DNA of 64,000 nucleotides from Lamellibrachia columna (Eukaryota; Annelida; Polychaeta; Sabellida; Siboglinidae): NCBI GenBank assembly GCA_963662155.1, contig OY759274.1, positions 21,467,757 to 21,531,756 of the forward strand, read 5' to 3'. Shown piece by piece: positions 11,341 to 22,699 of this stretch (position 1 is its first letter; each line of letters starts with the position of its first letter). The notes under the pieces were generated by a model. It saw only the letters and a program-made list of their open reading frames with translations, ran no database searches and was not told where the DNA came from. The position numbers and the translations under genes were made by a program.

Positions 11341-12105
11341 TCGGCGAATGGTCAGAAGAGGGTTTTCTTCTCTCTTGTTGCGACCTTGAAGAAAACAGAA
11401 ACTATGCATGATCTTCGGTATGCTGCATACCCGAATGCCAAAATATATAAACTGGGGTATGATACCACCAATGCAGAACTGATGATAGCTTGCTTAGCTG
11501 TCAGAAATCGCACGAGAAACAATGTTCCGGATACAAAAGAGACAATTAGAATGTTCAGAGGTTAGACGGCTGCACGTTACGTGTGAATCATATGTTAAAC
11601 TGTCTTTGATATTATAATACATATCACGTACGACATGTATTTCATTGCGTTATACAAGAAAATCTTCATAAACACAATATTGTATGCAAGCAACACGTAC
11701 GAGACACTTCATCGCTGGCTTCGCCCATGCTTACAGAGGATTCTTCATCCTAATCAAGACAGAAAGATTTACACAACTCAGTAGAATATAATTTATTAGC
11801 ACCACATCGGTGACGAAATTATTGCACAATAAACTGTCAACTTACTGACGCTGATATGTAGATAACATGTATACATAAACGAATTTAGTAAATACTAATC
11901 AATGACTTAGTTATGAGAGTAGAAGTACTAAAAGACAACAACAGATCAGGTCAATGCAGACCAGTTTTTACATTAATTGACTATGTGAAGGAAGACGAGG
12001 AACTAGAGCCAGTAATCCTGCATACGGTAATGATGGACAACTCTTTTGGAGCAAATGGGTGGAACCAGCAGAGATCGACACGATTGGCGAACATATTATT
12101 GCTAC
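11341..12105. other. Shared flank, then no feature
   Basis: 11341-11405 is the reverse complement of 19343-19405 (GTCGCAACAAGAGAGA in one orientation), the outer edge of the inverted duplication. Beyond 11405 nothing was recognised. Confidence 0.6.
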
Positions 12106-12189
12106 CGTTTTTTTCAAATGATCCGCATTGTCATCAGCCAAAGCCACCAACGCTAGACACGTGAATAGAAGGACGATGGTTGCACGCAT
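12106..12189 (-). CDS. Signal-peptide exon of a small secreted protein
   Basis: Minus-strand ATG at 12189 begins MRATIVLLFTCLALVALADD, a textbook secretory signal with a likely cleavage after ALA. It continues to HLKKT before a GTAGCA donor. It lies 1.3 kb upstream, on the same strand, of the 17-Cys exon. It could be that gene's first exon, but the phase (0) does not match the phase 1 required. An unseen middle exon or another donor would be needed, or it belongs to another peptide gene. Confidence 0.45.
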
Positions 12190-12877
12190 TTTCTCTACAA
12201 CAGGGCATCGGTGAAATTGTGAATAGGCTATGTCATAAGATATGTTGTTTAGTTTGCCAGTGGATAATTTACAGTATACGAAGCGGCGTATGAGTGCACG
12301 TACATAAATGGTCATCTAAACTAATCTGATCAAGTGTCCCGCATGATTGTCGTATTCCAATGTTTTATTGCTGTCTTGAGTTGGACCGATCAAGATCAAG
12401 TGATTTAACAATAAGATTTAGCAAGGTTTCCATCCAAAGCAAAATAATTGGTTTATCGAGAGCTATAAAATTATTATTCATGTATTTGCCCTAATAAGAT
12501 ATTTGTAATTTTTTATGCCGCAACCCTACACTTCTCTGACACTTTCGTGTCAAAATTAATTGTTATCTCATCAGTGTTTTAGTATAATCGTTGTAACTAT
12601 GCTAGTTTTCCCACTTTATATTTTTCAGTCTTATGCCCATGTCCTGTGAGTACACATCTACGTTTCAAAAAATTTCTTCCAGAAAGTAAATTGAATCATT
12701 TCAGAACAATGCATTTTCAAACAGTATTCAATGATATGCTATTAATACAAATGATCGATAATCTCGCCCCTTGCCATTCGTTAAAATATACCTAGGCATA
12801 TATCGATACAACGATCTTACTTACTGGTTGGATTCGTGTTATCGCAATTGTAAGATGTATCAAACGCAAACATTATA
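12190..12877. other. No gene seen
   Basis: Region upstream of the signal-peptide start; no distinct promoter motif. A dispersed block (CATTCGTTAAAATATACCTA) at about 12775 is shared with 2012. Confidence 0.5.
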
Positions 12878-12884
12878 TATACAT

Positions 12885-12962
<78 letters not shown>
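12878..12962. repeat. (TA)n microsatellite
   Basis: About 40 TA units with one interruption. Confidence 0.95.
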
Positions 12963-13084
12963 TGATATTATGATAATTGGTTTGACATTTTCTGACTTGT
13001 TATTCCTGAAAAATAATACAATTTCAGACCAATGCGTTTTTAGAGAGCATCCAATGACCTACTAACACAAAACAAAGAGTACCA

Positions 13085-13640
13085 GCCACACGTGTCGTGG
13101 TATTCTTGGACTCGTGGTGATCGTCTCACTCAGTAGTCTGATTTGTCGACGTTGCTCTCCCGTGGCGCGATGCGTCGTGTACCGGAGCAATCAGTGGCCT
13201 GCCTCGTCGACAGACGGAGTTTGGCTTAAGGGGTTTTGTGTGGTAAATGCAGACAAAAGCCGATTCGCCACTTGAGCCATCCATCAAGGTACCCTGTTCG
13301 GCCTCTAGCATAATTATGCCAACAGAACAGCCCACCTCTTACGGGCTAGTGGGTCACGTCTAACTATTTATCGGTACTGCCATCTTTACGAGGTATTTTA
13401 AGCCGTGGTGTCATGCATCCGACTCTGTCATTTGGACCACTGCCAGTTTGTGTAGCGTGTGTTTGTGTGTGTGCGTGCGTGCGTGCGTGTGCGTACGTGT
13501 GCGTGCGTGCGTGCGTGCGTGCTTGTGCGGAAATATTACCCTCCTTCGTTTCATGCATAGTGACATACATTAACAACAACACAATGTGTGGCCGGATTCA
13601 TATCAAACAAAGTGGTCATGTACATTTATACTGTTTGAGA
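13085..13640 (+). repeat. Dispersed repeat D, copy 1 (contains its own GTGC microsatellite)
   Basis: Reverse-complement relative of 62385-63075. Both have a unique arm (CGCCACGGGAGAGCAACGTC in one orientation), a GTGC/GTGTGC tract in the middle and a second unique arm (AGTGACATACATTAA). A third, shorter copy without the tract is at 15545-15870. No coding capacity seen. Confidence 0.8.
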
Positions 13641-13909
13641 GTTTTCTTAAATACACCCTATACTGTTTACCGATTTCGAACAGCCCTGCTAGTCGCGACC
13701 AGGCATACCTGTATAAACTAGTAATAATAAAAAATAGTAATAATAATAAACTAATATGTTCGTTGATTCTGTTATCGATCTGGATGGTGATGGGAATTCA
13801 CCCCACGACCCATTGGAGGCAGTGTAATGAGATCAGACAAAACAGGAGGATCAATTGAAAGCATATTCAGCGTCAATAAGTAACAGTCCAACTATGGTAG
13901 AGGTATGTG

Positions 13910-14215
13910 CCTATCCAGTCTTTATTATTCACCCCCAGTGGACATGTTCCACTGGGCTCGGTGCTAGTTCCGCTGATGATCAGTGTTTTCACGGCACCAG
14001 TGCAGGACATGCTAACGAAGCACGCTGCGGAATATCATAAGTTTGCAGGTTACCTACAGATATACACATCCTACTATCCTCATGTTTCTGGTGACACGGA
14101 ACACGCTACTCAAAGACTTTGTCACTGCATCAATGAGATAAAATGCTGGATGAGTCAATATAAACTCAAGTAAAATTATGAAAAGGCTGAGTTTATGGTA
14201 GCCCTCAGCCCTCAT
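13910..14215 (+). mobile_element. LINE reverse transcriptase relic
   Basis: One frame reads GSVLVPLMISVFTAPVQDML, then EYHKFAGYLQIYTSYYPHV and KLNYEKAEFMV with few breaks: the PQGSVLGP and F/YADD region of an L2/CR1-type reverse transcriptase. The catalytic Asp-Asp is replaced (FAGY) and the PQG part is frameshifted. Dead fragment, different from the CR1 copies here. Confidence 0.8.
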
Positions 14216-15544
14216 CACCTGAGGAAATACTAAGTACTCACACCAACCCTCGAGTTTTAATTTGGCTAGTTTAGTTGCAACATGCACTGTGCCATGTGTA
14301 TGTCTAGGCAGAGTTATATCAGTCAAATTTCGAACTTGTAATGCGATAGATTTATTTAAGTGATTTGCATTTTCCCTCTGCACAATCAGCCGGAACTGAT
14401 TTTCTGTTATATTATCTGTTAATAAGAATGGATTTCGGCACAAAAAGTGCTGTCTCGGCAGTAAACGTTGTGTGCCATGCACTACGAAACCAGTACGTAG
14501 TTAGGTAATCTTGGAAGTTATTCTTTGTTGGTGCACTAACATTTGGAATATAATTATATAGATAAGTATAAATCGTTGCACCATACTGGCCCGGACAGGT
14601 TTATGCCAACTTCGCATTACACTTTGCCGTGCAATTAAGATTGGTTTGATGAATATCTTTTAGGTCTCGATAACTATCTTCTAAAAACGAAGTACTTATC
14701 TCAGCTACACAGGGAACTGATACATAATAATAAACAACCTCAAGCAATATAGGGTAGACTACACATATGTAGGTGCTGACGCATATGTGTCAGCCGTTTA
14801 GTCACATGTTGCGTATGCTGAGTTGACTTGCGCAGTTTGTGGTTGTTAAATCAGGCACTATCCACACAAAGGATTCATACAGTTTTATTGAGTACATGGG
14901 CACTCACAAACACGCGCACGCACGCAAACACGCACGCACACACACATACACAGTATAACGCGTGATTGTTATCACGTACTCCGCTGTTTCGTGTGCTTAA
15001 GCAGTTCCATTACCCAATAATCCGCGGTGTATATGGTTAATAACGGGGGCGTGCAACCCTTTCTAAGTTTGTGTGGAAAAAACCCAACTACTATATAGGT
15101 TGAAAATGGGCAATTCCTCCAATTTATTTTGGAGGGTGAATTTCGACGTAATTACCACTGTGCACACCGCATTAAATGTAAGATGCCTGCAGCATAGGGT
15201 GCATAGTCAGAATAAATATAAATAATATGTCTGGATAATTACATCAGTGTAGAAGACAAATTGGTACATGTTAGCAATAAATTTGTGACCAAAAAATCCT
15301 TGTCGCTGTTATATAATGTTCCAGCATAACAAATTACAAGGGACAACGATAATGTTAATTCAGTAATAACTAGATAGTCCAACATACGGTATGTAACTAT
15401 AGTTTATAACTCACATGCTACTGATGTTATGGTAGTAGGTTTAAAATTGTCTGTCTTCTTCTTCCAGAAACAAATTGAACCATTTTCAGACTAATGTGTT
15501 TTCAGAAAGATTTATCAGGCATAATTGTACAAAACATAGTGTAA
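14216..15544. other. No gene seen
   Basis: AT-rich; an impure CA/CGCA tract at 14895-14950 and a short inverted pair near 14990-15020 are the only structures noticed. Confidence 0.5.
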
Positions 15545-15870
15545 TAGTCACATCTGGTTTGGTATTATCCAGCTTGTGGTGATCGTCTCACTCAGCAGTC
15601 TGAATCGGCCTCTAACGTGTGCCAGTATCACAGCCCACCTTGTGCGGGCTTGTGCTAGAAGTGGGTCACTGCTAATTATTTATCGGTACTGTCATCATTA
15701 AGAGGTGTCGAATGCCATGGTGTCACGCATACATTGTACATTTATGTGATATATTACTTTCCTGAGTTATGTTGGTGATGCATTACTCTCCTGCGTCTCA
15801 TGCGTAGTTATATATGTTAACCAATACAATGGGCAACCGAATCCAGGTCTCGCACAGTCATAGTTTACAT
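15545..15870 (+). repeat. Dispersed repeat D, short copy
   Basis: Shares GTGGTGATCGTCTCACTCAG and the ATTTATCGGTACTG block with 13085-13640 but lacks the GTGC tract and the middle. Confidence 0.65.
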
Positions 15871-15884
15871 TAATAGCGTTTGCT

Positions 15885-16690
15885 GGTTCGTTTAGTTTTA
15901 TAACTACCTGTCCCATCCATCAAGACTCCCTGTGGCGATCGGCCTCTAAGGTATGCCGATTAAAATGTTTAACTCGTACGAAGCGGGTTACAGCTCACTA
16001 TGTATCGTCTACTTGTTTACACCTGTCCATGGAGCAACAGCGATGAAATCACACCTTTTCCAATAGGCCGCCATTATAGGGTTTCTTAGGATTCCACGAC
16101 AATTTTTCCTACGTTGTTTTTAAACGTTTCACAGCACATGTGTCCTCTTTTAACACACATACCGTGTGACATTCGTGAAACTGAAAAAAGAACACTCGTT
16201 TTTTTTTTCTTCAGAAAAACACGCCCAAATCTGATGCACCTCTAGTTCCAACCAGCCCCGTGACTGGCACGATGCCATCAAAAGAAATATTGAGTGTAGT
16301 AATATATAATACATTTACTTTCATAACGTATCCCTTGGGAAAGTGCTTGGAAAACTTAACTCGTAAAAAACACAAAGGCCGTTACTAGATTTATTTTCTA
16401 ATAGTATGATTTTATACCTGTCTAGCAAAGATGGAAACAGTGAATTGAGTGTTAAACCACTATAAAGGGGGCGCCACTGTGGCTTATGTTGGCCACATAC
16501 CACATTTAGGATCCGTCCGTCTTGAAAAATCCCTAGGAATGTGAGGATTCAGCGTGATGAAAAAAATGGTTGGATCATAGGCCAATGATGCAAAGAGGCG
16601 AAGGAACAAAAAGAAAGGCGATTGGACGTCGGCGAGTGGGAGGAGACACTGCCAGACGGCCCCCGCAATTAGCGTATTAATATAAATATT
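15885..16690 (-). repeat. Dispersed repeat C, copy 2
   Basis: Inverted relative of 6985-7755 (see that entry). Contains GGCGCCACTGTGG near 16470, linking it to the GTGGCGCCAC family. Confidence 0.8.
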
Positions 16691-16854
16691 GAAGGGTTTT
16701 GCGGGTCTATAGCGAATGTCGTGTATCGACTTATTTCTGAATGTACGCGTTCCACCTGATTCCACCAAAGGCTCAGCAACTGTCAAATTTGTTCTGTGTC
16801 TCTTCGATGCCAGGAATATATTGGAAGATTGGGAATGGGCTTACGCTGGAATTT

Positions 16855-17075
16855 AACTACATTTAACACGACTTAACTACATTTAACCCGATTTAACAAG
16901 ATTGAAATTTGTTTTAAAATATTTAACAAGATGTTACTATATGCAATACGATTTAACGAAACTTTACTAGATTTATTAATATTTATCAAGATTTAACAAG
17001 ACTTAATACGATTTAACAAGATTTCACAAGACTTAACAAGATTTAACAACATTGTCATCTAAGGCCAAGGCAAAA
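16855..17075 (-). mobile_element. CR1 3' terminus with expanded tail
   Basis: Minus-strand CR1 end (CATCTAAGGCCAAGGC) followed by about 18 imperfect copies of a decamer like AACAAGATTT, i.e. the family's TTAAATCTTG tail expanded into an array. Little of the element body remains. Confidence 0.7.
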
Positions 17076-18683
17076 CACCGCAATCGACTAAAGGGAACTG
17101 GTCGTAAAATTACGATGCACGACGATTATTATTATGTGAAGTGAGGTAATCTTTTGCATATTTTACTCATTAAGAGGCGCAAATGAAGCGATTGTTTTTT
17201 ATGCGAAACGTGGGACCCACCACCCACCAATACGTAATGGTATGCGCTTTTTTATACTGCGAATTTATGCGGCTACCCCGGATTTACGCACTACTGCTCG
17301 CATTCAAACAGTGCAGGGCATACCTTGTTGGGCAGCGCGTGGATTCAAAGTGGCTGGTGACCTCATTATAGGGCTACACGAAACCATAATCGCTTCAAAC
17401 CTTATGTCATGCTTTGTGTTCATATTTAAATCCTGGTAAAACACCTGAGGTGTCGTCGCATAAGTTCTCAAAGTCCCCAAAAATGTAGCATTATGTATTT
17501 GTGGGTGTTGGTTTGACGGCCCATGTTTTGTGGGACAAGCGAATATCAGCAGATGTGGCGCCACCTACAGAGTGAAATGGATATAATCGTACATTGATGC
17601 TTGGCTATAGAAATTGTGATAAAACTGTTTTGTAACAATGGTTTAAAAGGTGAATACTGTATTATTGGCATTTCTGGGGTGGGGTGGGGGTGGGGTGGTC
17701 TGATCAAATACTAAACAGTATACGTTTTTATTTTCTTTGAAATGCACTACTCCTTTCATACCCTTGATGTTTTGCAGCTCTGGTGAATTCGACACCACTT
17801 TGTCACAGACAATTAATGGGTCAGCGTGAAAAGCACGACTGGTTTAGCAGTTGTTTGTGTTTCGTATCCATTTAATATCGAACTAGTAATCTAATTAATA
17901 TCGAGAACTAATATCGAGACGACAGATCAGAAGGCTTATAGAATCAACAGCAAACACATGTGCCAGTTATAAGACAGCCATGTTTAATCACTTGGCTACA
18001 TTAAACTATTGTCGTCGCCATCTAAGCTTACTTTCGGATCAATGGAACTCTTTAAGTAAGTCACTAAATGGGAGTATCCGGTAGATGAATATTCAACGAT
18101 GACTTGAATATATTGAAGCAAAGTGTGCGTGCGTGCGTGCGTGACAATATGAGTGACCCTGCCACATAACGTTAGGGTTGAGGGCTACATGTATCAAATG
18201 TGCATGCACGTTTGTAACACTTTTTATTGGTACTTGACTCATTCATACACTTGGTTATATAATTGATGATGTCTTCTGTCTGATGTGAACAGGATTGTAA
18301 GGATACTACAACATGTGTGTGCGTGTCATTGTCTGGCCCTGGCAGGTCCGTAGCATACCAGTAAACATAGATTTACATATACCGTTCAACATCGACACGT
18401 CGAACCTTAAATGGATTAAATGTTTTGCTTCCTGTACATATGTACTACTAGGGAATCGGCGCGCCAGAGTCTGCACTGACGTCACTGTCATGTGACTTGC
18501 AGGTGGACATCTTCATACATGTAGCCAACAATAGGAGAACTGTGAAAATATCAGTTACTAAACAAATTAAAGCGAAGTTTGACCATCGATTAGTAAGAAC
18601 GTTTGGAGAAGACCACACATTTGTTTTTGTTTTTTAATATTAGTTGATGTTGAACAAGTCTGTGACGTCAAGTTCTCCATTTT
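17076..18683. other. No gene seen; one G-quadruplex motif
   Basis: Mostly AT-rich. 17676-17698 contains GGGGTGGGGTGGGGGTGGGG, a four-run G-quadruplex motif on the plus strand. GTGGCGCCAC recurs near 17553. Confidence 0.55.
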
Positions 18684-18938
18684 CTAGTCAAACTCAGTGT
18701 GTGTGAACGGCTCAACGAGGTCCTCATGTCCTCGTTCACGCAATAACTCGTTAACCCTGTCCATGCAGCTTTCTACACACTCTACGATCATCTTGACGAG
18801 GTCTTCGTTCTCCTTCTTATTGTTGGCTTTGATCTCTTCTGCGAATTTCTCGTTGCATAACTTGTTGCATTGATGCATGACCCGACCCCCAGCCACGGTC
18901 GCCGCCAGCACGCAGGCCAGCAGGAACAGGAGGACAAA
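18684..18938 (-). CDS. Secreted CX3C-CX3C helical-hairpin peptide, terminal exon
   Basis: After acceptor GGTGGTTGTAG the exon encodes 84 residues to TAG. It opens with the rest of a signal peptide (FVLLFLLACVLAATVAGG), so the start codon is in an unseen upstream exon. The mature part is highly charged and predicted helical, with four cysteines as CNKLC and CVESC separated by 25 residues. Two CX3C pairs on antiparallel helices are the alpha-hairpinin arrangement known from small defence, inhibitor and venom peptides, though the spacer here is long. The C-terminus is acidic. Family and function are not identified. It is 0.8 kb from the decayed 17-Cys copy. Confidence 0.6.
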   Translation of the reverse strand, partial: FVLLFLLACVLAATVAGGRVMHQCNKLCNEKFAEEIKANNKKENEDLVKMIVECVESCMDRVNELLRERGHEDLVEPFTHTEFD

Positions 18939-19342
18939 CTACAACCACCGAATAGACTTGTAACAGGCAAGTTGACATCGACATTACACACAGCAGTTAC
19001 TGCAACACCCACCGTCACTGCGTCGTTTCCAAATTAATGGAAATTAATGTATTATATTATTATACATTAATTTCCAAATTTGGGAAATCTGATGTATTTA
19101 GTAGTATTATGCAAAAACGAAAGCTAGTAGTTTTATGCATGCATTCATTGTGCCACTCTCTAACGTCAGGCGTCGTGATTAATGTGATCTGAACGAATCT
19201 GACTGTCTTCACCACATTGAGACCCCGCATTTAGCCCAGCGTCCTGCTGTATGTAGTTAATGTAGTTATTTACCAACACTTGGTTGTGTTACTTGTCTAC
19301 TCTATATACATTTTGTGTTGCATTTGTTCTAATTTAAACTAC
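18939..19342. other. Upstream of the helical peptide exon; nothing assigned
   Basis: Should contain or precede the first exon of the minus-strand peptide gene; none was found. A short near-palindrome (AATTAATGGAAATTAATGTA... TACATTAATTTCCAAATT) lies at 19032-19080. Confidence 0.45.
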
Positions 19343-19765
19343 AGCGTTTTGTTTCCCTTCAACGTCGCAACAAGAGAGAGGAAAATCCTCTTCTAACCAT
19401 TCCACGGAGAAAGTGTACTATACCTTTCACTCATGATTAGTTTATGAAATGATGCTTACGCATTATTCATAGAAATTGTTATGTAACGGTGAAGGCAGTA
19501 TTTCAGTATGTTATTATCCTGTCCGCTGCAGTATGCAGTATGCAACAGATTAGCCACTTTTATGTAACATAGCTAATCCTGTCTAGTACAGCCTCCAACA
19601 TTTTGTACATATAACCACAATTATTTAAGCGCAAAACAGTTACACGATAGGTAAGTGTCACGTCTAAAATACTCTTTACATAACGATGATCTAGCTTGCT
19701 TTGTAAAAGTAGAGTTTTGTCTTCAAGAAAGAACGAATTATATGTAGGTAAAAGTACTGTTGTAG
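19343..19765 (+). repeat. Inverted duplicate flank of the 17-Cys locus
   Basis: Its first ~60 bases match 11341-11405 in reverse complement. The middle is diverged and lacks the 258-bp duplication. It precedes the decayed 17-Cys exon. Confidence 0.6.
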
Positions 19766-19993
19766 ATCCTCCGCAGGTTAGTATGGTTCACTGCAAGAGA
19801 GGCAGTTGCCATTTCAGAGGCCACTTGTGTCGTGACTGTAGTAGACACGGTCTTCCCAAATGCGTAGCTAAGAGTGCCGCCTAGTGCATGGTCTCCTGCA
19901 TAAAATGGGACCTGCGAAGTTTCTGACAAATGCGTTAGGTGCAGTTGCAACGCCTGGTGGGGAATTGGAAAGGCCTTTTGCAACAAATGTTAA
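19766..19993 (+). pseudogene. Decayed paralogue of the 17-cysteine peptide exon
   Basis: This is the plus-strand counterpart of the exon at 10570-10799 with the same acceptor context (CTGTTGTAG). It keeps HCKRGSC, GHLC, GLPKC, CMVSC and CVRCSC in order. A Cys of the central C-x3-C is Ser, a TAG stop (19882-19884) replaces the linker, and a one-base insertion near 19906 shifts the second repeat, which then reads on to a TAA at 19991. Inactivation is therefore multiple. With the shared flank at 19343-19400 it marks an inverted duplication of the 10.57-11.40 kb locus. Confidence 0.7.
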
Positions 19994-20439
19994 AGGCTAT
20001 GTTCGCCAGAGGGCGCGTCGTCTGCCTCTGGGCACACATCAGATTAGAAAACGTTGTACTGTTGCATTCAATAACACACATTCTAAATACGTGTGGCTTA
20101 ATACAAAGAGCTGTTTTCGTGCGTTTATGTTTGTGTACTACTTGAAGTTGGGTCAACCAACGTCAACTTGTATCCAATATTTTCCCATGTTGTGCGCAAA
20201 TCGCTATGTGTCCGTTAGTGTTCGTTATTCTTACACCGTGCCGTTCGTTAGAGAAGACATCACTTCCAAACTGGATTCGTGTTGGTGCAATGGCCACAAC
20301 TGTACTTACTTACTTGCTTAGTCCTCTTCGTGCTTACAGGTACATAAGGCAGAAACAAAACCTATCCACCCCTATCGGTCTGAAGCTTGTTTGGCAGCCT
20401 GGCCCCAGCTAAGGTGCATTTAGCGTAATCTCTCAGTTC
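19994..20439. other. No gene seen
   Basis: A block near 20240-20290 (CCGTTCGTTAGA...GGATTCGTGTT) resembles 12770-12845, a dispersed repeat. No gene. Confidence 0.45.
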
Positions 20440-21146
20440 TCCTCCAGGGTGATTTTGGGCGTCCTCGTTTTTTTTTTTCGGGGATTCACATCAAAGCTGT
20501 TTTACCATACTGTGGTTATCTTTTCGTCAAACGTGAACCATCCATCATCATATTCTTGTGGTGAGCAAGTCATCCATGTCAATTAATTAAGTTTAAGAAG
20601 ATCTTTGTAGGTTGAAGGGTTGAAAGTTGTCTGAGATATGTTTCAGTCATACGCCATCATTCTGAACCATGAAGAGAACGCAACTCTGATGTAGCCTTGG
20701 CTTCATTTTTCTAGAGTATATGGTCGATTTCTCTACAGGTCATAGAATGAAAAATGCTCCTCTTGCCTTTTTCGAGTGATTCGTGAATTCAATAATGGTT
20801 CATCCCTCTTTACAAACTATGCTTCGCGTGTAGGTGAAGATATTAGTGGTTTACATATCTTCTTGATCGCAATAAACTAATACAGCGTTTGTGTGGTTCA
20901 GCTCCATCACCTCTGATTTCTTTTTGAAGATTTTGAGTTATATCTTCTGGCTGATTTCCTTGATTTTTTCGTCATTTCTGACATGTCTTGTCGCGTATGA
21001 GATAGGACATGTTACGTCATCAACGACGTCAATCTCTACGCGATAAAAAAACATTGTCCATCTAATTCCTCCTGTTTGTGCCCTCTTCATAATCCTGTTC
21101 ATTACAAGACTGAATAAGACTGCGGGCATCACAAACCTTACCTCCT

Positions 21147-21203
<57 letters not shown>

Positions 21204-21345
21204 GCTTCTCACTTTGCCTTAACTGTTATATCTGATTGTCTGGTGGTGCGTGTCTAGTTCTCATAAAATAGCTTGACGATGTACACAATATGAGTCGGGA
21301 ATCCGTATGCACGCAATATTCTCCAGATAATGTTTCCAGGCAAAT
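20440..21345 (-). mobile_element. RTE-like LINE reverse transcriptase relic
   Basis: Read on the minus strand in order: WRILRAYGFPTHIVYIVKLF (21340-21250), a (CT)n block, then MPAVLFSLVMNRIMKRAQTG and GIRWTM, then VVDDV at the catalytic DD position, KLKIFKKKSEVMELN, and the remains of a C-terminal part. This is the motif order of an RTE-type reverse transcriptase. Many stops and shifts; the GVRQGC motif has been replaced by the microsatellite. Confidence 0.75.
21155..21200 (+). repeat. (CT)n microsatellite inside the RTE relic
   Basis: About 23 CT units. Confidence 0.95.
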
Positions 21346-21398
21346 ATTGCAGCACGATGTCATAGCGCAAAGGTAAAATTATAATGTTGCGTGACTGC

Positions 21399-21754
<356 letters not shown>

Positions 21755-21755
<1 letters not shown>

Positions 21756-22655
21756 CAAGTATAACAACGTGTGTGGAAGGGCAGGCAAAACGGGTCGCTT
21801 TTGAGTGATATTTGCACCCTAGGGCTTCCACAAATCCTATACAATTACATTTATTTTTTCAATTAAGTACGTATTTTGGACGCATCCCGTGGTTGCATTA
21901 TTTTTGGATAGGGTAACATAAATATGCAATTTAGCCGGTTTCCCAACCCCCCAACCAATTCCCCTTCGCCTGCCCTAGTCGGGCAAAACGTATGTTGCCT
22001 GCGGGTAATATGAGATGAAAATTATGTATGGCGATTTTTGGTGAAACAGTTGCAACTATCTACATTCATTTACATGAAAAACAACAACCCTCTTTGAAGA
22101 ACACTTTAATGACAAAACGGAATGTATCACGACCGAGAAGGTAATGGTGCAAACGGGTAGGCATTTATTGTATTGTCATCATTTTGATAAGCACCGTTCA
22201 CATTCAAAATATGTCTAGTTGTCGACGAGACCAGCGCAATCAACACGTGTCAGTATCTAACTCGGGCTGCACTGGATGTAGTCGTCATCGACTGTTTCCG
22301 TGAACGATTCGATGTACTATTTTGCCCGCTCGCAAGCAATTATAAAAAGTTACATTATTTTTCTATATTTTTGGTCACGTTAAACTAAAATAAAAAAAAC
22401 AAAGACAAGGATCAGCAGTCGTTATTTTTCTTTATCTTTAACAAGCACTTTCTCTGGTCTGCCTGTCATGTGCAATAGTGCATGTTTACGGATTTTGCGA
22501 GATGTGGTCATAATATATAGACAGTTCCCAGTTTCCTCTATTAACCTGTTTTACCCGCCATACCCCTATATTCATTGTCATTCAATCTTGATTAATCCAT
22601 GTTGTCTTTCTACCATATGCCGTTGCATAAACATCACTTCGCTATGCATGTGAGA
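21755..22655 (+). repeat. Dispersed repeat B, copy 2
   Basis: Direct, longer relative of 700-1230. Confidence 0.65.
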
Positions 22656-22699
22656 GATCGAATAGGATGAAGGAGAGGTGGTTTATTTAATATAGTAAA

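Noticed and set aside
12106..12189. Direct joining of the 12.1-kb signal exon to the 17-Cys exon
   Set aside because: Donor phase 0 and acceptor phase 1 disagree; left unjoined.
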